Shown piece by piece: positions 55,338 through 63,248 of a DNA stretch of 64,000 bases. The translations under genes and the position numbers were made by a program. Under the pieces are notes generated by a model that was given only the letters and a program-made list of their open reading frames with translations, was not told where the DNA came from and did not search any database. Source of the stretch: Parvibaculum sp963975745 (lineage in GTDB: Bacteria > Pseudomonadota > Alphaproteobacteria > Parvibaculales > Parvibaculaceae); NCBI RefSeq assembly GCF_963975745.1, contig NZ_CAXBIB010000010.1, positions 1-64,000 on the forward strand, given 5' to 3'. Every line of letters begins with the position of its first letter. The stretch's first letter is position 1.

Positions 55338-56033
55338 TCACCCGTACAACCTTGCGATCACCCGTGGCGGCACGCGCAGATAATAAAGCGCGAGGCAGCC
55401 GAGATTGCGCAGCGAGCGGGCGAGGAAGCCGTCCTTGAGATAGCGCGTCGGGCTGGTCACCGCGCGCGAACGCAGCATCACCAGGCGGCGCCGGCCGATG
55501 CGGCGCACGAGGTCGACATCTTCCATCAGCGGCAGGTCGCGAAAGCCGCCAAGGCGATCGTAGAGCCGCCGGTTGATCAGCAATCCCTGGTCGCCATAGG
55601 GCAGGCGCAGCAGCGCGCAGCGCAGCGCGACCATGGTTTCGAGAAAACGCGCCCAGCCCGAAAAATCGTCCAGCGCGAATTTGAACGCCGCCGCCATTTC
55701 ATGGTCGCGGAAGCGGCCTTCCTCGATCTGCTCGAACAGCTTCTCGACCTCGGCGATCCACGAGGCTTCGAGCACCGTGTCGGCATGAAGAAACAGCAGC
55801 CAGTTGCCGCGTGCCGCGTCGGCGCCGGCCGCAAGCTGCGTGCCGCGCCCGCGCGGCGCCTCGACGAGTTTCGCGCCGGCCGCCTCGACGATCTCCATCG
55901 TCTCGTCCGAGGAGCCGCCATCGGCGACGATCACTTCCTGCACCAGCCCGCGCACGGCGGCCGTCACCAGTGGCGCCAGCGTCCGCGTCAGGGTCTTCTC
56001 GGCATTGAGGGTCGGGATCACCACGCTCAGCAT
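55338..56033 (-). CDS. TIGR04283-type glycosyltransferase family 2 protein
   Basis: A 231-aa GT2 enzyme: SVVIPTLNAEKTLTRTLAPLV, VADGGSSDETMEIVEAAG, GRGTQLAAGADAARGNWLLFLHADTVLEASW and YGDQGLLINRRLYDRLGGFRDLPLMEDVDLVRRI. This matches TIGR04283, commonly next to TIGR04282 proteins. The pair may decorate a lipid or small molecule; the arsenosugar label is by family association only. I chose ATG 56033 (MLSVVIP). Confidence 0.87.
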   Translation of the reverse strand: MLSVVIPTLNAEKTLTRTLAPLVTAAVRGLVQEVIVADGGSSDETMEIVEAAGAKLVEAPRGRGTQLAAGADAARGNWLLFLHADTVLEASWIAEVEKLFEQIEEGRFRDHEMAAAFKFALDDFSGWARFLETMVALRCALLRLPYGDQGLLINRRLYDRLGGFRDLPLMEDVDLVRRIGRRRLVMLRSRAVTSPTRYLKDGFLARSLRNLGCLALYYLRVPPRVIARLYG

Positions 56034-56096
56034 GGCGCGCAACATAGCGGGCGGGCGGGGTTTTTCAAAATTGGCGGCCGCAATCGCCGCGCATCG

Positions 56097-56492
56097 TCAC
56101 CGCGGTCTGATCTCCGTCCCGAGGCCTGCGGTGATGAAGACGGCGCTTGCCGTCTCCTCGATATCGGCGGTGTGCCAGACGCCCGGCGGATTGATTGCAT
56201 ACTGGCCGGCGTCGAGCGTCACCTTCGTCACGCCCTGCGGCGTCTCCTGATGCAGCACCATCCGCCCCGCGACGCAGAGCACCACCTCCGCGCCTTTCGG
56301 ATGCATCTCCCAACTGTCCCAGGGTTTGGTGAATCTATGCAACGAAACGAGGCGGCCCTCGGCACCGTCTGCTTCGTGGCGCGCGCCATAGGCTTCATAC
56401 CAGCCCATGTCGCCGGTGAAGTCCGGTTCGACCGTCGCCGTCGCGCCGCGGCCGAGATGGACCGGATTTTTCGCCATCTCACGGACGCTCAT
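56097..56492 (-). CDS. Cupin-domain protein
   Basis: A 131-aa single-domain cupin. Motif 1 reads WEMHPKGAEVVLCVAGRMVLHQ, a variant of G(X)5HXH(X)3,4E(X)6G in which fewer metal ligands are kept. Motif 2 is AGQYAINPPGVWHTADI. Members can be small-molecule enzymes or binding proteins. AGGAGG lies 5 bp before the ATG at 56492 (2 bp before a first ATG). It is divergent from the radical SAM gene, with a LexA-type box between them. Confidence 0.82.
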   Translation of the reverse strand: MSVREMAKNPVHLGRGATATVEPDFTGDMGWYEAYGARHEADGAEGRLVSLHRFTKPWDSWEMHPKGAEVVLCVAGRMVLHQETPQGVTKVTLDAGQYAINPPGVWHTADIEETASAVFITAGLGTEIRPR

Positions 56493-56558
56493 CATCGCCT
56501 CCTGATCTGCTGCCGGTTTGCCGCCGTCAGCCTAGCAATCATGCGCGCGGTCAACAAT

Positions 56559-56573
56559 GTTCTTGTTATGTTC
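56559..56573. promoter_or_regulatory. Alphaproteobacterial LexA-type box
   Basis: GTTC (56559-56562), seven bases, GTTC (56570-56573) is the direct repeat recognised by LexA in alphaproteobacteria. It lies 23 bp before the radical SAM start and 66 bp before the divergent cupin start. The position fits damage-inducible control of the radical SAM gene. Confidence 0.6.
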
Positions 56574-56596
56574 CTGCAACCTGCTATGTTTCTTCC

Positions 56597-57817
56597 ATGA
56601 GTTCGAGTCACGAATCAGTGCGCTCCGGTCGCCCCGCCCCTGCCCCCGCCAATTCCCCGATTGGCCCCGTGGCGGCAAGCGGCCCGGATGCACGGACCCG
56701 GTCCCCGTCCCCCGCGGGGTCCCCCTCGTACCCCCCGAGGGTCCGTGCCACCCCTCTGCCCGAGAACGGCCGCCGCGGCCGGGGCGCATTGACAAATAGC
56801 AGCGGCCGCTTCGAGCGCCGTGCCCGCGAGCCGCTCGACGACGGCTGGGGCGGGCTCGACGCACCGGCGCCGCTGAAAACCGAGGTGACGTCCGAAACGG
56901 CGCGCGCGGTGCTGACGCGCAATTCCTCGCCCGATCTTCCCTTCGACCGCTCGATCAATCCCTATCGCGGCTGCGAGCATGGCTGCGTCTACTGCTTCGC
57001 GCGGCCGACGCACGCCTATATGGGCCTCTCGCCCGGCCTCGATTTCGAGAGCCGCCTGTTTGCCAAGCCCAATGCCGCCGCCTTGCTCGAAAAGGAACTG
57101 GCGCGGCCGAATTACGAACCGGCGCCGATCGCGCTCGGCACCAACACCGACCCCTATCAGCCGATCGAGCAGCGCTACCGCATCACGCGCAGCCTGCTCG
57201 AAGTCCTGTCGGCCTACAACCACCCCGTCACCATCGTCACCAAGTCGGCCCGCGTCACCCGCGACCTCGACATTCTTGCCGCGATGGCGGAACGCAATCT
57301 CGTCAAGGTCTATCTCTCGATCACGACGCTCGACGCCAGGCTCGCCCGGACGATGGAGCCGCGCGCCTCGACGCCGTCGCGCCGCATGGAAGCGATCTCG
57401 ATGCTGGCGCAGGCGGGCGTGCCCACCGGCGTCATGGTCGCACCCGTCATCCCGGCACTGACCGACAGCGAGATGGAAAAGATCCTGACCGGTGCCGCCT
57501 ATGCCGGCGCAACGGAAGCCGGCTACATCCTGCTGCGCCTGCCGCTCGAAATCAGGGATCTCTTCCGCGAATGGCTCGAGGCCAACAAGCCCGACGCCGC
57601 CGCCCATGTCATCTCGCTGATCCGCCAGATGCGCGGCGGCAAGGATTACGACGCCCAATGGGGCAAGCGCATGCGCGGCGACGGCCCCTATGCCTGGCAA
57701 CTCGCCCGCCGCTTCGAACTCGCCACGAAGAAACTCGGCCTCGCCAGAAAAAGCGGGGAGCTCGACAGCACCCGCTTCCTCGTCCCCGGCCGCGGCAAAC
57801 AACTGGCTTTGCTCTAG
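56597..57817 (+). CDS. PA0069-family radical SAM protein
   Basis: A 406-aa radical SAM protein with the cluster motif CEHGCVYC (C-x3-C-x2-C) at about residue 128 in PYRGCEHGCVYCFARPTHAYMGLSPGLDFE. This matches the PA0069/SplB-like family, whose function is not settled. The first about 55 residues are Pro/Ser/Arg-rich and probably disordered; a later start near residue 52 is possible. A LexA-type box lies directly upstream, hinting at a role in DNA damage response. Confidence 0.88.
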   Translation: MSSSHESVRSGRPAPAPANSPIGPVAASGPDARTRSPSPAGSPSYPPRVRATPLPENGRRGRGALTNSSGRFERRAREPLDDGWGGLDAPAPLKTEVTSETARAVLTRNSSPDLPFDRSINPYRGCEHGCVYCFARPTHAYMGLSPGLDFESRLFAKPNAAALLEKELARPNYEPAPIALGTNTDPYQPIEQRYRITRSLLEVLSAYNHPVTIVTKSARVTRDLDILAAMAERNLVKVYLSITTLDARLARTMEPRASTPSRRMEAISMLAQAGVPTGVMVAPVIPALTDSEMEKILTGAAYAGATEAGYILLRLPLEIRDLFREWLEANKPDAAAHVISLIRQMRGGKDYDAQWGKRMRGDGPYAWQLARRFELATKKLGLARKSGELDSTRFLVPGRGKQLALL

Positions 57818-57833
57818 GGAAGAAAGGTTTTTT

Positions 57834-58025
57834 CACGCGGAGACGCGGAGGCGCGGAGAAGAAATATAGAAGTTACGAAGGCTTTCGTTCGCCATGCTGG
57901 CGTCGAGACAAGTTCAATTGTTGCGCCTTCGGCGGCGCAGCCGCCATCAATATCCGGCCATGACAATCCACATATGGATGTTTTCTACCTACTTCCTCTT
58001 CTCCGCGCCTCCGCGTCTCCGCGTG
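57834..58025. repeat. 28-bp perfect inverted repeat
   Basis: CACGCGGAGACGCGGAGG... at 57834-57861 (28 bp) is repeated exactly, inverted, at 57998-58025, separated by 136 bp. Similarity continues a few bases outside each arm (TTTTT runs). The core is itself built of GCGGAGA/GCGGAGG units. It sits just upstream of the GxxExxY gene. I recall such CTCCGCG-type repeats beside this family elsewhere, which would suggest a mobile cassette. Confidence 0.75.
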
Positions 58026-58064
58026 CCAAAAACGACCTCGGCCACAGATTCAGATGTGAAAGAG

Positions 58065-58502
58065 ATGACAACCCGGATCCGAGAGCTTGATGAGGTGACC
58101 GGCGAGATCGTCGACGCAGCCTACAAGCTGCACAAAGGTCTTGGTCCCGGTCTGCTGGAATCTGTCTATGAGGCGGTGCTCGAAAAGGACCTTTGTCGTC
58201 GCGGTCTGTCCGTGGAGCGGCAGAAAGCCGTATCGTTTGAATATGATGGTATGCGTTTCACCGACGGCTTCCGGATCGATTTGCTTGTCGATGCATGTGT
58301 CGTGGTTGAGATCAAGTCCGTCGAGAATTTGTCACCGGTTCATACAAAGCAAGTCCTGACCTATCTACGACTTCTCGATCTTCCGGTAGGACTCTTGGTC
58401 AATTTCGGCGCCCCTACATTGAAAGAGGGCGTGCGCCGGATCGTCAACGATCTCTCGCCATCCGCCGCATCGCGGCTCCGCGTGAACCGGAGGGCGGTCT
58501 AG
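58065..58502 (+). CDS. GxxExxY protein (PD-(D/E)XK-like)
   Basis: A 145-aa protein of the TIGR04256 GxxExxY family. Signature: LHKGLGPGLLESVYEAVLEKDL. The nuclease-like acidic part is DGFRIDLLVDACVVVEIKSVENL (D...E-x-K), followed by QVLTYLRLLDLPVGLLVNFGAP. Function is unknown; nuclease activity is inferred from the fold. Codon use looks less GC-rich at third positions than its neighbours, a hint of transfer. The start is chosen at 58065; the upstream frame runs through the 28-bp repeat. Confidence 0.85.
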   Translation: MTTRIRELDEVTGEIVDAAYKLHKGLGPGLLESVYEAVLEKDLCRRGLSVERQKAVSFEYDGMRFTDGFRIDLLVDACVVVEIKSVENLSPVHTKQVLTYLRLLDLPVGLLVNFGAPTLKEGVRRIVNDLSPSAASRLRVNRRAV

Positions 58503-58535
58503 CTTTGCCGCTGGTTTGGCGGCACACTGCGCGCC

Positions 58536-59168
58536 ATGCCGCGCCCGCCGAAACAGCCGCTTCCCGATTTCCGCTTCGAGCGCGAGGCAGGTGCGCCCTT
58601 GCGGCTTGTCTGCGGCGTCGACGAGGCCGGGCGCGGGCCCTGGGCGGGGCCGGTGATTGCGGCGGCCGTCATTCTCGATCCCGGCAACATTCCGCCCGGG
58701 CTGAACGATTCGAAGAAGCTCGACGCGGCGCGCCGCGAGGCGCTCTACGCCAGCCTCCAGGCATCGGCGCGGATCGGCCTCGGCGAGGCCAGCGTCGCCG
58801 AGATCGACCACCTCAACATCCTGCAGGCAACCATGCTCGCCATGTCGCGCGCCGTCGCCGCGCTCGATGCCGCGCCCGCCTTCGCCCTGATCGACGGCAA
58901 CCGCCTGCCCGATCTTTCCTGCCCGGCGCGGGCCATCGTCAAGGGCGATGCGCTGTCGCTTTCGGTCGCCGCCGCCTCGATCGTGGCCAAGACCGTCCGT
59001 GACCGGATCATGTGCCAGCTTGCCGCCAACCACCCCGGCTATGGCTTCGAGCGCCACAAGGGCTATGGCACCGCCATGCACCGCGACGCGCTTTCGCGCC
59101 TCGGACCCTCGCCGGCGCATCGCCGCTCCTTCGCGCCGATACGCAAGATGTTGAGTCCGGCCGCCTGA
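58536..59168 (+). CDS. rnhB: Ribonuclease HII
   Basis: A 210-aa RNase HII, which nicks RNA in RNA-DNA hybrids and removes single ribonucleotides. Active-site motifs: CGVDEAGRGPWAGPV (first acidic pair), IDGNRLPDL, SIVAKTVRDRIM and HKGYGTAMH. Length is normal. It starts 33 bp after the GxxExxY gene. Confidence 0.96.
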   Translation: MPRPPKQPLPDFRFEREAGAPLRLVCGVDEAGRGPWAGPVIAAAVILDPGNIPPGLNDSKKLDAARREALYASLQASARIGLGEASVAEIDHLNILQATMLAMSRAVAALDAAPAFALIDGNRLPDLSCPARAIVKGDALSLSVAAASIVAKTVRDRIMCQLAANHPGYGFERHKGYGTAMHRDALSRLGPSPAHRRSFAPIRKMLSPAA

Positions 59169-59172
59169 GGGG

Positions 59173-59248
59173 GACTCGATCTTGTGTGCCGCGAATCCGT
59201 TAACCTCTTGATTCAAAAAGATTATTGACCGCGATTCCGCGCCGACTC
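59173..59248 (+). promoter_or_regulatory. ccrM upstream region with GANTC cluster
   Basis: Five GANTC sites lie within 76 bp at 59173, 59193, 59210, 59233 and 59244. TTAACC at 59200-59205 is a CtrA-type half-site. In Caulobacter, the ccrM promoter carries GANTC sites and CtrA boxes, so the gene responds to its own methylation and the cell-cycle regulator. The same logic is likely here. Confidence 0.6.
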
Positions 59249-59308
59249 ATCATGCCCCCCAATCCGGCACGGGAACCGGAAGCCAAAGTCAGTAACAGGG
59301 GTCGTTCA

Positions 59309-60412
59309 GTGGGGCGCGTCAACAGCAAGGCCGGCAATCCGGCCGAAACCATCATTCAGGGCGATTGCATCGAGGCGATGAATGCGCTTCCGGCAAAGTC
59401 AGTCGATCTCGTCTTCGCCGACCCGCCCTACAATCTGCAGCTCGGCGGCGAGTTGACGCGGCCCGACCAGTCCAGGGTCGACGCCGTCAATGACGACTGG
59501 GACAAGTTCGCCAGCTTCCAGGTCTATGACGAATTCACGCGCAACTGGATGACGGCGGCGCGGCGCGTGTTGAAGGACACCGGCGCGATCTGGGTCATCG
59601 GCTCCTATCACAACATCTTCCGCGTCGGCGCGACGATGCAGGATCTCGGCTTCTGGATCATGAACGACGTCGTCTGGCGCAAGTCGAACCCGATGCCCAA
59701 TTTCCGCGGCACGCGCTTCACCAATGCGCATGAGACGCTGATCTGGGCGACGCGCGATGCGGAGCAGAAGAAATACACCTTCAACTACGACGCGATGAAG
59801 GCGCTCAACGACGATCTGCAGATGCGCTCCGACTGGCTCTTGCCGCTCTGCACCGGCGGCGAACGCCTGAAGGATGGCGATGGCGGCAAGGCGCATCCGA
59901 CGCAGAAGCCGGAATCGCTGCTGCACCGGGTGCTGCTGGCGACCACCAATGCCGGCGACACCGTGCTCGATCCCTTTTTCGGCACCGGCACCACCGGCGC
60001 CGTCGCCAAGAAGCTCGGCCGCAACTTCATCGGCATCGAACGCGAGGCACGCTACATCAAGGTCGCGCGCGAACGGCTGCGCCTGATCAAGACCGGCGCC
60101 CCCGACGACCTCAAGGTCACGACATCGAAGAAGGCGGAAGTCCGCGTGCCCTTCGGCACCATCGTCGAACGCGGATTGCTCGAACCCGGCGCCGTGCTCA
60201 CCGATCCCGGCCGCCGCCACGCCGCGCGCGTCCGTGCCGACGGCTCGATCGTCTGCCGCGACGCCTCGGGCTCGATCCACAAGATCGGCGCCCATGTGCA
60301 GGGCCTCGATGCCTGCAACGGCTGGACCTTCTGGCACTTCAAGACCGACGGCAAGCTGAAGCCCATCGACATATTGCGGCAGAAGGTGCGCGCCGAGATG
60401 GGCGAGGGGTGA
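59309..60412 (+). CDS. ccrM: Cell-cycle-regulated DNA methyltransferase (GANTC)
   Basis: A 367-aa beta-class adenine methyltransferase. The DPPY motif is at about 39-42 (FADPPYNLQLGGEL), and the SAM motif DPFFGTGTTGAVAKKLGRNFIGIE follows in the second half, the order of the beta class. A C-terminal region of about 80 aa is typical of CcrM. It methylates adenine in GANTC after replication. The start is uncertain: GTG 59309 has AGGGG 7 bp upstream; ATG 59252 lacks a Shine-Dalgarno sequence. Confidence 0.94.
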   Translation: MGRVNSKAGNPAETIIQGDCIEAMNALPAKSVDLVFADPPYNLQLGGELTRPDQSRVDAVNDDWDKFASFQVYDEFTRNWMTAARRVLKDTGAIWVIGSYHNIFRVGATMQDLGFWIMNDVVWRKSNPMPNFRGTRFTNAHETLIWATRDAEQKKYTFNYDAMKALNDDLQMRSDWLLPLCTGGERLKDGDGGKAHPTQKPESLLHRVLLATTNAGDTVLDPFFGTGTTGAVAKKLGRNFIGIEREARYIKVARERLRLIKTGAPDDLKVTTSKKAEVRVPFGTIVERGLLEPGAVLTDPGRRHAARVRADGSIVCRDASGSIHKIGAHVQGLDACNGWTFWHFKTDGKLKPIDILRQKVRAEMGEG

Positions 60413-60442
60413 TTGCTCCTTGGGCGGAGCGTTCTGAATTAC

Positions 60443-60602
60443 CCCACCCTCCCCAAGGGGAGGGTCGAAATTTACGAGCGGAGCGAAGGAAATTTCGGGG
60501 CGGGGGCACGGCGGCTCGTCGCGGCGCGCCGTTTCCGGTCTCCTGCCCACCCCCGCCCCAAACGGCTTTCAGCCGTTTGACCCTCCCCGAGGGGAGGGTG
60601 GG
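60443..60602. repeat. Long symmetric intergenic repeat
   Basis: A 160-bp element with ends CCCACCCTCCCC (60443-60454) and GGGGAGGGTGGG (60591-60602). Each end also forms its own hairpin (CCCTCCCC / GGGGAGGG). Inside are GAAATTT / AAATTTC, GGGGCGGGGG / CCCCCGCCCC and AAACGGC / GCCGTTT stems. It lies between the convergent ccrM and mutY genes. The core is related to the 55095 element. Confidence 0.75.
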
Positions 60603-60624
60603 AAGAGATGTACACTGAATAATT

Positions 60625-61761
60625 TCACCGTTTCGCGAAGAGCGCCCCCGTTTCCGGCATCGCATGCATCGCGACCTTGCGCATCACGGTCGGCAGCGCC
60701 TCGGCATGGAGTTCCGCGAGCGGCACCCAGCGCCCGTCGCCCCCGGGGACAAGTTTTTTTCGCGTCGCGGCGGCCAGCACGACCAGTTCGAGATCGAAAT
60801 GGGTGAAGCTGTGGGTGACAAAACCGGGGATAAGTCGCCAGTCGGCCGCGACCGGCGCCCAGGGATAAAGTGCGGCCAGATCCTTTTGTGACAGTTTTGT
60901 GACAGTTCCGTGACAGAGGGGGGGTACCCAGTCGGTGCCCGGTGCCTCCATCATGCCGCCGAGCAGCCCCTTTTCGGGCCGGCGGCGCAGCCAGACATGG
61001 CCGTTGCGGGTCAGCCAGAAGCAGGCGCCGGTCCGCTTCGGCTTCGGTTTTTTCGCTGCCCGGCCGGGCCGCAAACCTTCCGTCCCGCGCACCCGCGCAT
61101 CGCACAAGTCATTGATCGGACAGCGATTACAGGCCGGGGCCCGCGGCGTGCAGAGGGTCGCGCCGAGGTCCATCATCGCTTGCGCGAAGTCGCCGGCGCG
61201 CTTCTGCGGTGTCAGCGTGTCGGCGCATTCGCGGATCTCGGGCTTGGCTTTCGGCAGCGGCGTTTCGATGTCGAAGAGGCGCGCCACCACGCGTTCGACA
61301 TTGCCGTCGACGACTGTCGCGCGCCGGCCGAAGGCGATGGCAGCGATCGCGGCGGCCGTGTAGGGGCCGATGCCGGGGAGCCGCTCAAGCCCTTCTGTTT
61401 CCTCGGGAAATTTTCCTCCGTATTCGGAGGATATGGTGCGGGCGCAGGCATGCATGTTGCGCGCGCGGGCATAGTAGCCGAGCCCCGCCCAGGCCTTCAT
61501 CACCTCTTCCTGCGGCGCTGCCGCCAGCGCCTCGACCGTCGGCCAGCGCTGCAGAAAGCCCGTAAAATAAGGCCCGACGGTTGCCACCGTCGTCTGCTGC
61601 AGCATGATTTCCGACAGCCAGACGCGGTAGGGATCGGCGCGCTCACCCTTGCGCGCACGCCAGGGCAGCACCCGCGCATGGGCATCGTACCAGGCCAGCA
61701 ACTTGCGCGAGGCGGCTGATTTTTCCCTTGTTTTCGGGGCTTTTTTCACGGTTCGCGTCAT
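60625..61761 (-). CDS. mutY: A/G-specific adenine glycosylase
   Basis: A 378-aa MutY, which removes adenine opposite 8-oxoguanine. Catalytic Glu51 is in LSEIMLQQTTV. The helix-hairpin-helix is LPGIGPYTA (128-136) with Asp152 in VVDGNVERV. The 4Fe-4S cysteines are C204, C211, C214, C220 (C-x6-C-x2-C-x5-C). A NUDIX-like C-terminal domain follows. Between the two domains, residues 282-293 are encoded by tandem 11-bp units. Confidence 0.95.
   Translation of the reverse strand: MTRTVKKAPKTREKSAASRKLLAWYDAHARVLPWRARKGERADPYRVWLSEIMLQQTTVATVGPYFTGFLQRWPTVEALAAAPQEEVMKAWAGLGYYARARNMHACARTISSEYGGKFPEETEGLERLPGIGPYTAAAIAAIAFGRRATVVDGNVERVVARLFDIETPLPKAKPEIRECADTLTPQKRAGDFAQAMMDLGATLCTPRAPACNRCPINDLCDARVRGTEGLRPGRAAKKPKPKRTGACFWLTRNGHVWLRRRPEKGLLGGMMEAPGTDWVPPLCHGTVTKLSQKDLAALYPWAPVAADWRLIPGFVTHSFTHFDLELVVLAAATRKKLVPGGDGRWVPLAELHAEALPTVMRKVAMHAMPETGALFAKR
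60884..60916. repeat. Tandem 11-bp repeat inside mutY
   Basis: TTTTGTGACAG occurs at 60884-60894 and again, exactly, at 60895-60905. A third copy with two changes (TTCCGTGACAG) is at 60906-60916. A run of seven G follows at 60918-60924. The unit length is not a multiple of three, so gain or loss of one copy would shift the mutY frame. Confidence 0.85.
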
Positions 61762-61833
61762 GCCTCAGTCATCGCGCGGAATGGCCCTGCCCGTCAATTC
61801 GCGCGCGCGGCGATTTCGAGTCACAATGCGCGC

Positions 61834-62364
61834 ATGAACGGCATCCTCGGTCATCGCGTCGCCTCGCGGCGCTACAATCCTGCGCCTGTCGGCGCGCGGG
61901 TCGGTGCGGTCGCGCGCGCCGCCTTTGCCAAACGCGGCTTCTCGGAAGCGCATGTGCTGGCGCATTGGCCGGAGATTGCAGGGGCCCAGCTTGCCGAATA
62001 TTCGTCGCCTGAAAAGCTCGTATTTCCAAGGGCTTCCGGTGACGACGCCGGGCGCGGCCGGCGCGGCGGCGCGACGCTGGTGGTGCGTGTCGACGGTCCC
62101 GTCGCCGTCGAGATCCGGCATCTCGAGCCGCAGATCATTGAGCGCATCAACGCCTATTACGGCCACAGCGCCGTTGCGCGTCTGAAGCTGGTGCAGGGCC
62201 CGCTGCCCGCCAAGCGCCGGCCGCGTCTGCGGCGGCTGCGGCCGCTGAGCGGAAGCGAGCGCGCGGCGCTTGCGCAAGAGCTTGAAAAGATTGAGGAACC
62301 GGCGCTGAAAGAGGCGCTGAGAAAGCTCGGCGAGCGGGTGGTCGGCGCGGGCCCCGTCCGCTGA
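61834..62364 (+). CDS. DUF721 / DciA-like protein
   Basis: A 176-aa protein with an N-terminal DUF721 domain (LAHWPEIAGAQLAEYSSPEKL; VRVDGPVAVEIRHLEPQIIERINAYYGHSAVARLKLVQGPLP). DciA-type DUF721 proteins help load the replicative helicase. The C-terminal part is Arg- and Glu-rich. The order mutY / DUF721 / DsbA-like / smc is common in alphaproteobacteria. Confidence 0.87.
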   Translation: MNGILGHRVASRRYNPAPVGARVGAVARAAFAKRGFSEAHVLAHWPEIAGAQLAEYSSPEKLVFPRASGDDAGRGRRGGATLVVRVDGPVAVEIRHLEPQIIERINAYYGHSAVARLKLVQGPLPAKRRPRLRRLRPLSGSERAALAQELEKIEEPALKEALRKLGERVVGAGPVR

Positions 62365-62468
62365 GACATCCGAGTCGCGATTCTCGTGCCGAGGCAACAA
62401 AAAGGATTGGTTGAGGGCCTGTGCCCTCGCGGCCATAATGCCTCAACATCTAGTGGGAACCAGTCATC

Positions 62469-63194
62469 GTGAATCAAAATAGAGCCCTTCTGGCCGGCGG
62501 CGCCGCACTTATCCTCGTGCTGGCAATTGGCGGTTATTTTCTCTTCGGCACCTCGAACGGCAATGGCGCGGGCGGGTCCGTCGACCGCTCGGCCTTCGAA
62601 CGGGAACTGATGGTGCCGGGTCCGCTTGGCGACATGACGATGGGCGATCCCGATGCGCCGGTCACCGTCATCGACTACGCCTCGCTGACTTGCGCGCATT
62701 GCGCCAGCTTCGAGGTCAACACGATGCCGCTCCTGAAGGAGCACTACATCGAAACCGGGAAGGTCTATTACATCCTGCGCGACTTCCCCTTCGATCCGAT
62801 CGCAACCGCCGCCTTCATGCTGTCGCATTGCGCGGGGCCGGAGCGCTATTTCGGTTTTGTCGGCGTGCTGTTCCGTCAGCAGCAGAACTGGGCCTTCACG
62901 CAGACGCCGATGGAAGATCTGAAAACGCTGGCGCGACAGGGCGGTTTTTCCGACGAGAGTTTCGATGCCTGCATGAAGGATCAGAAGATCTTCGATCATG
63001 TGAAGGAAGTGGCGCTGCGCGGCGCCAAGACATTCAACGTTCGTTCCACGCCGACCTTCTTCATCAACGGCGAAAAGGTCGAAGGCGCGCTGCCCTGGAG
63101 CGAGTTCGAACCGCTGATCCAGAAGGCATTGGCGGGCCAGGACATCACCTCGGCCGCGCCGCCGGCCGGACCGTCGACGCCGGCCGAAGAATAG
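62469..63194 (+). CDS. DsbA-family thiol:disulfide oxidoreductase
   Basis: A 241-aa envelope protein with an uncleaved or signal-type hydrophobic N-terminus (about 7-27) and a thioredoxin-like DsbA domain. The active site is C75-AH-C78 (SLTCAHCASF), with the cis-Pro region RSTPTFFINGEKVEGALP. It would form or shuffle disulfides in the periplasm. GTG 62469 is used as start; a Shine-Dalgarno sequence is weak. Confidence 0.9.
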   Translation: MNQNRALLAGGAALILVLAIGGYFLFGTSNGNGAGGSVDRSAFERELMVPGPLGDMTMGDPDAPVTVIDYASLTCAHCASFEVNTMPLLKEHYIETGKVYYILRDFPFDPIATAAFMLSHCAGPERYFGFVGVLFRQQQNWAFTQTPMEDLKTLARQGGFSDESFDACMKDQKIFDHVKEVALRGAKTFNVRSTPTFFINGEKVEGALPWSEFEPLIQKALAGQDITSAAPPAGPSTPAEE

Positions 63195-63248
63195 CTGTCA
63201 GACCTGCTTTTTTGAAGAACGCGACAACGCCAGAGATCGAGTGACAAC

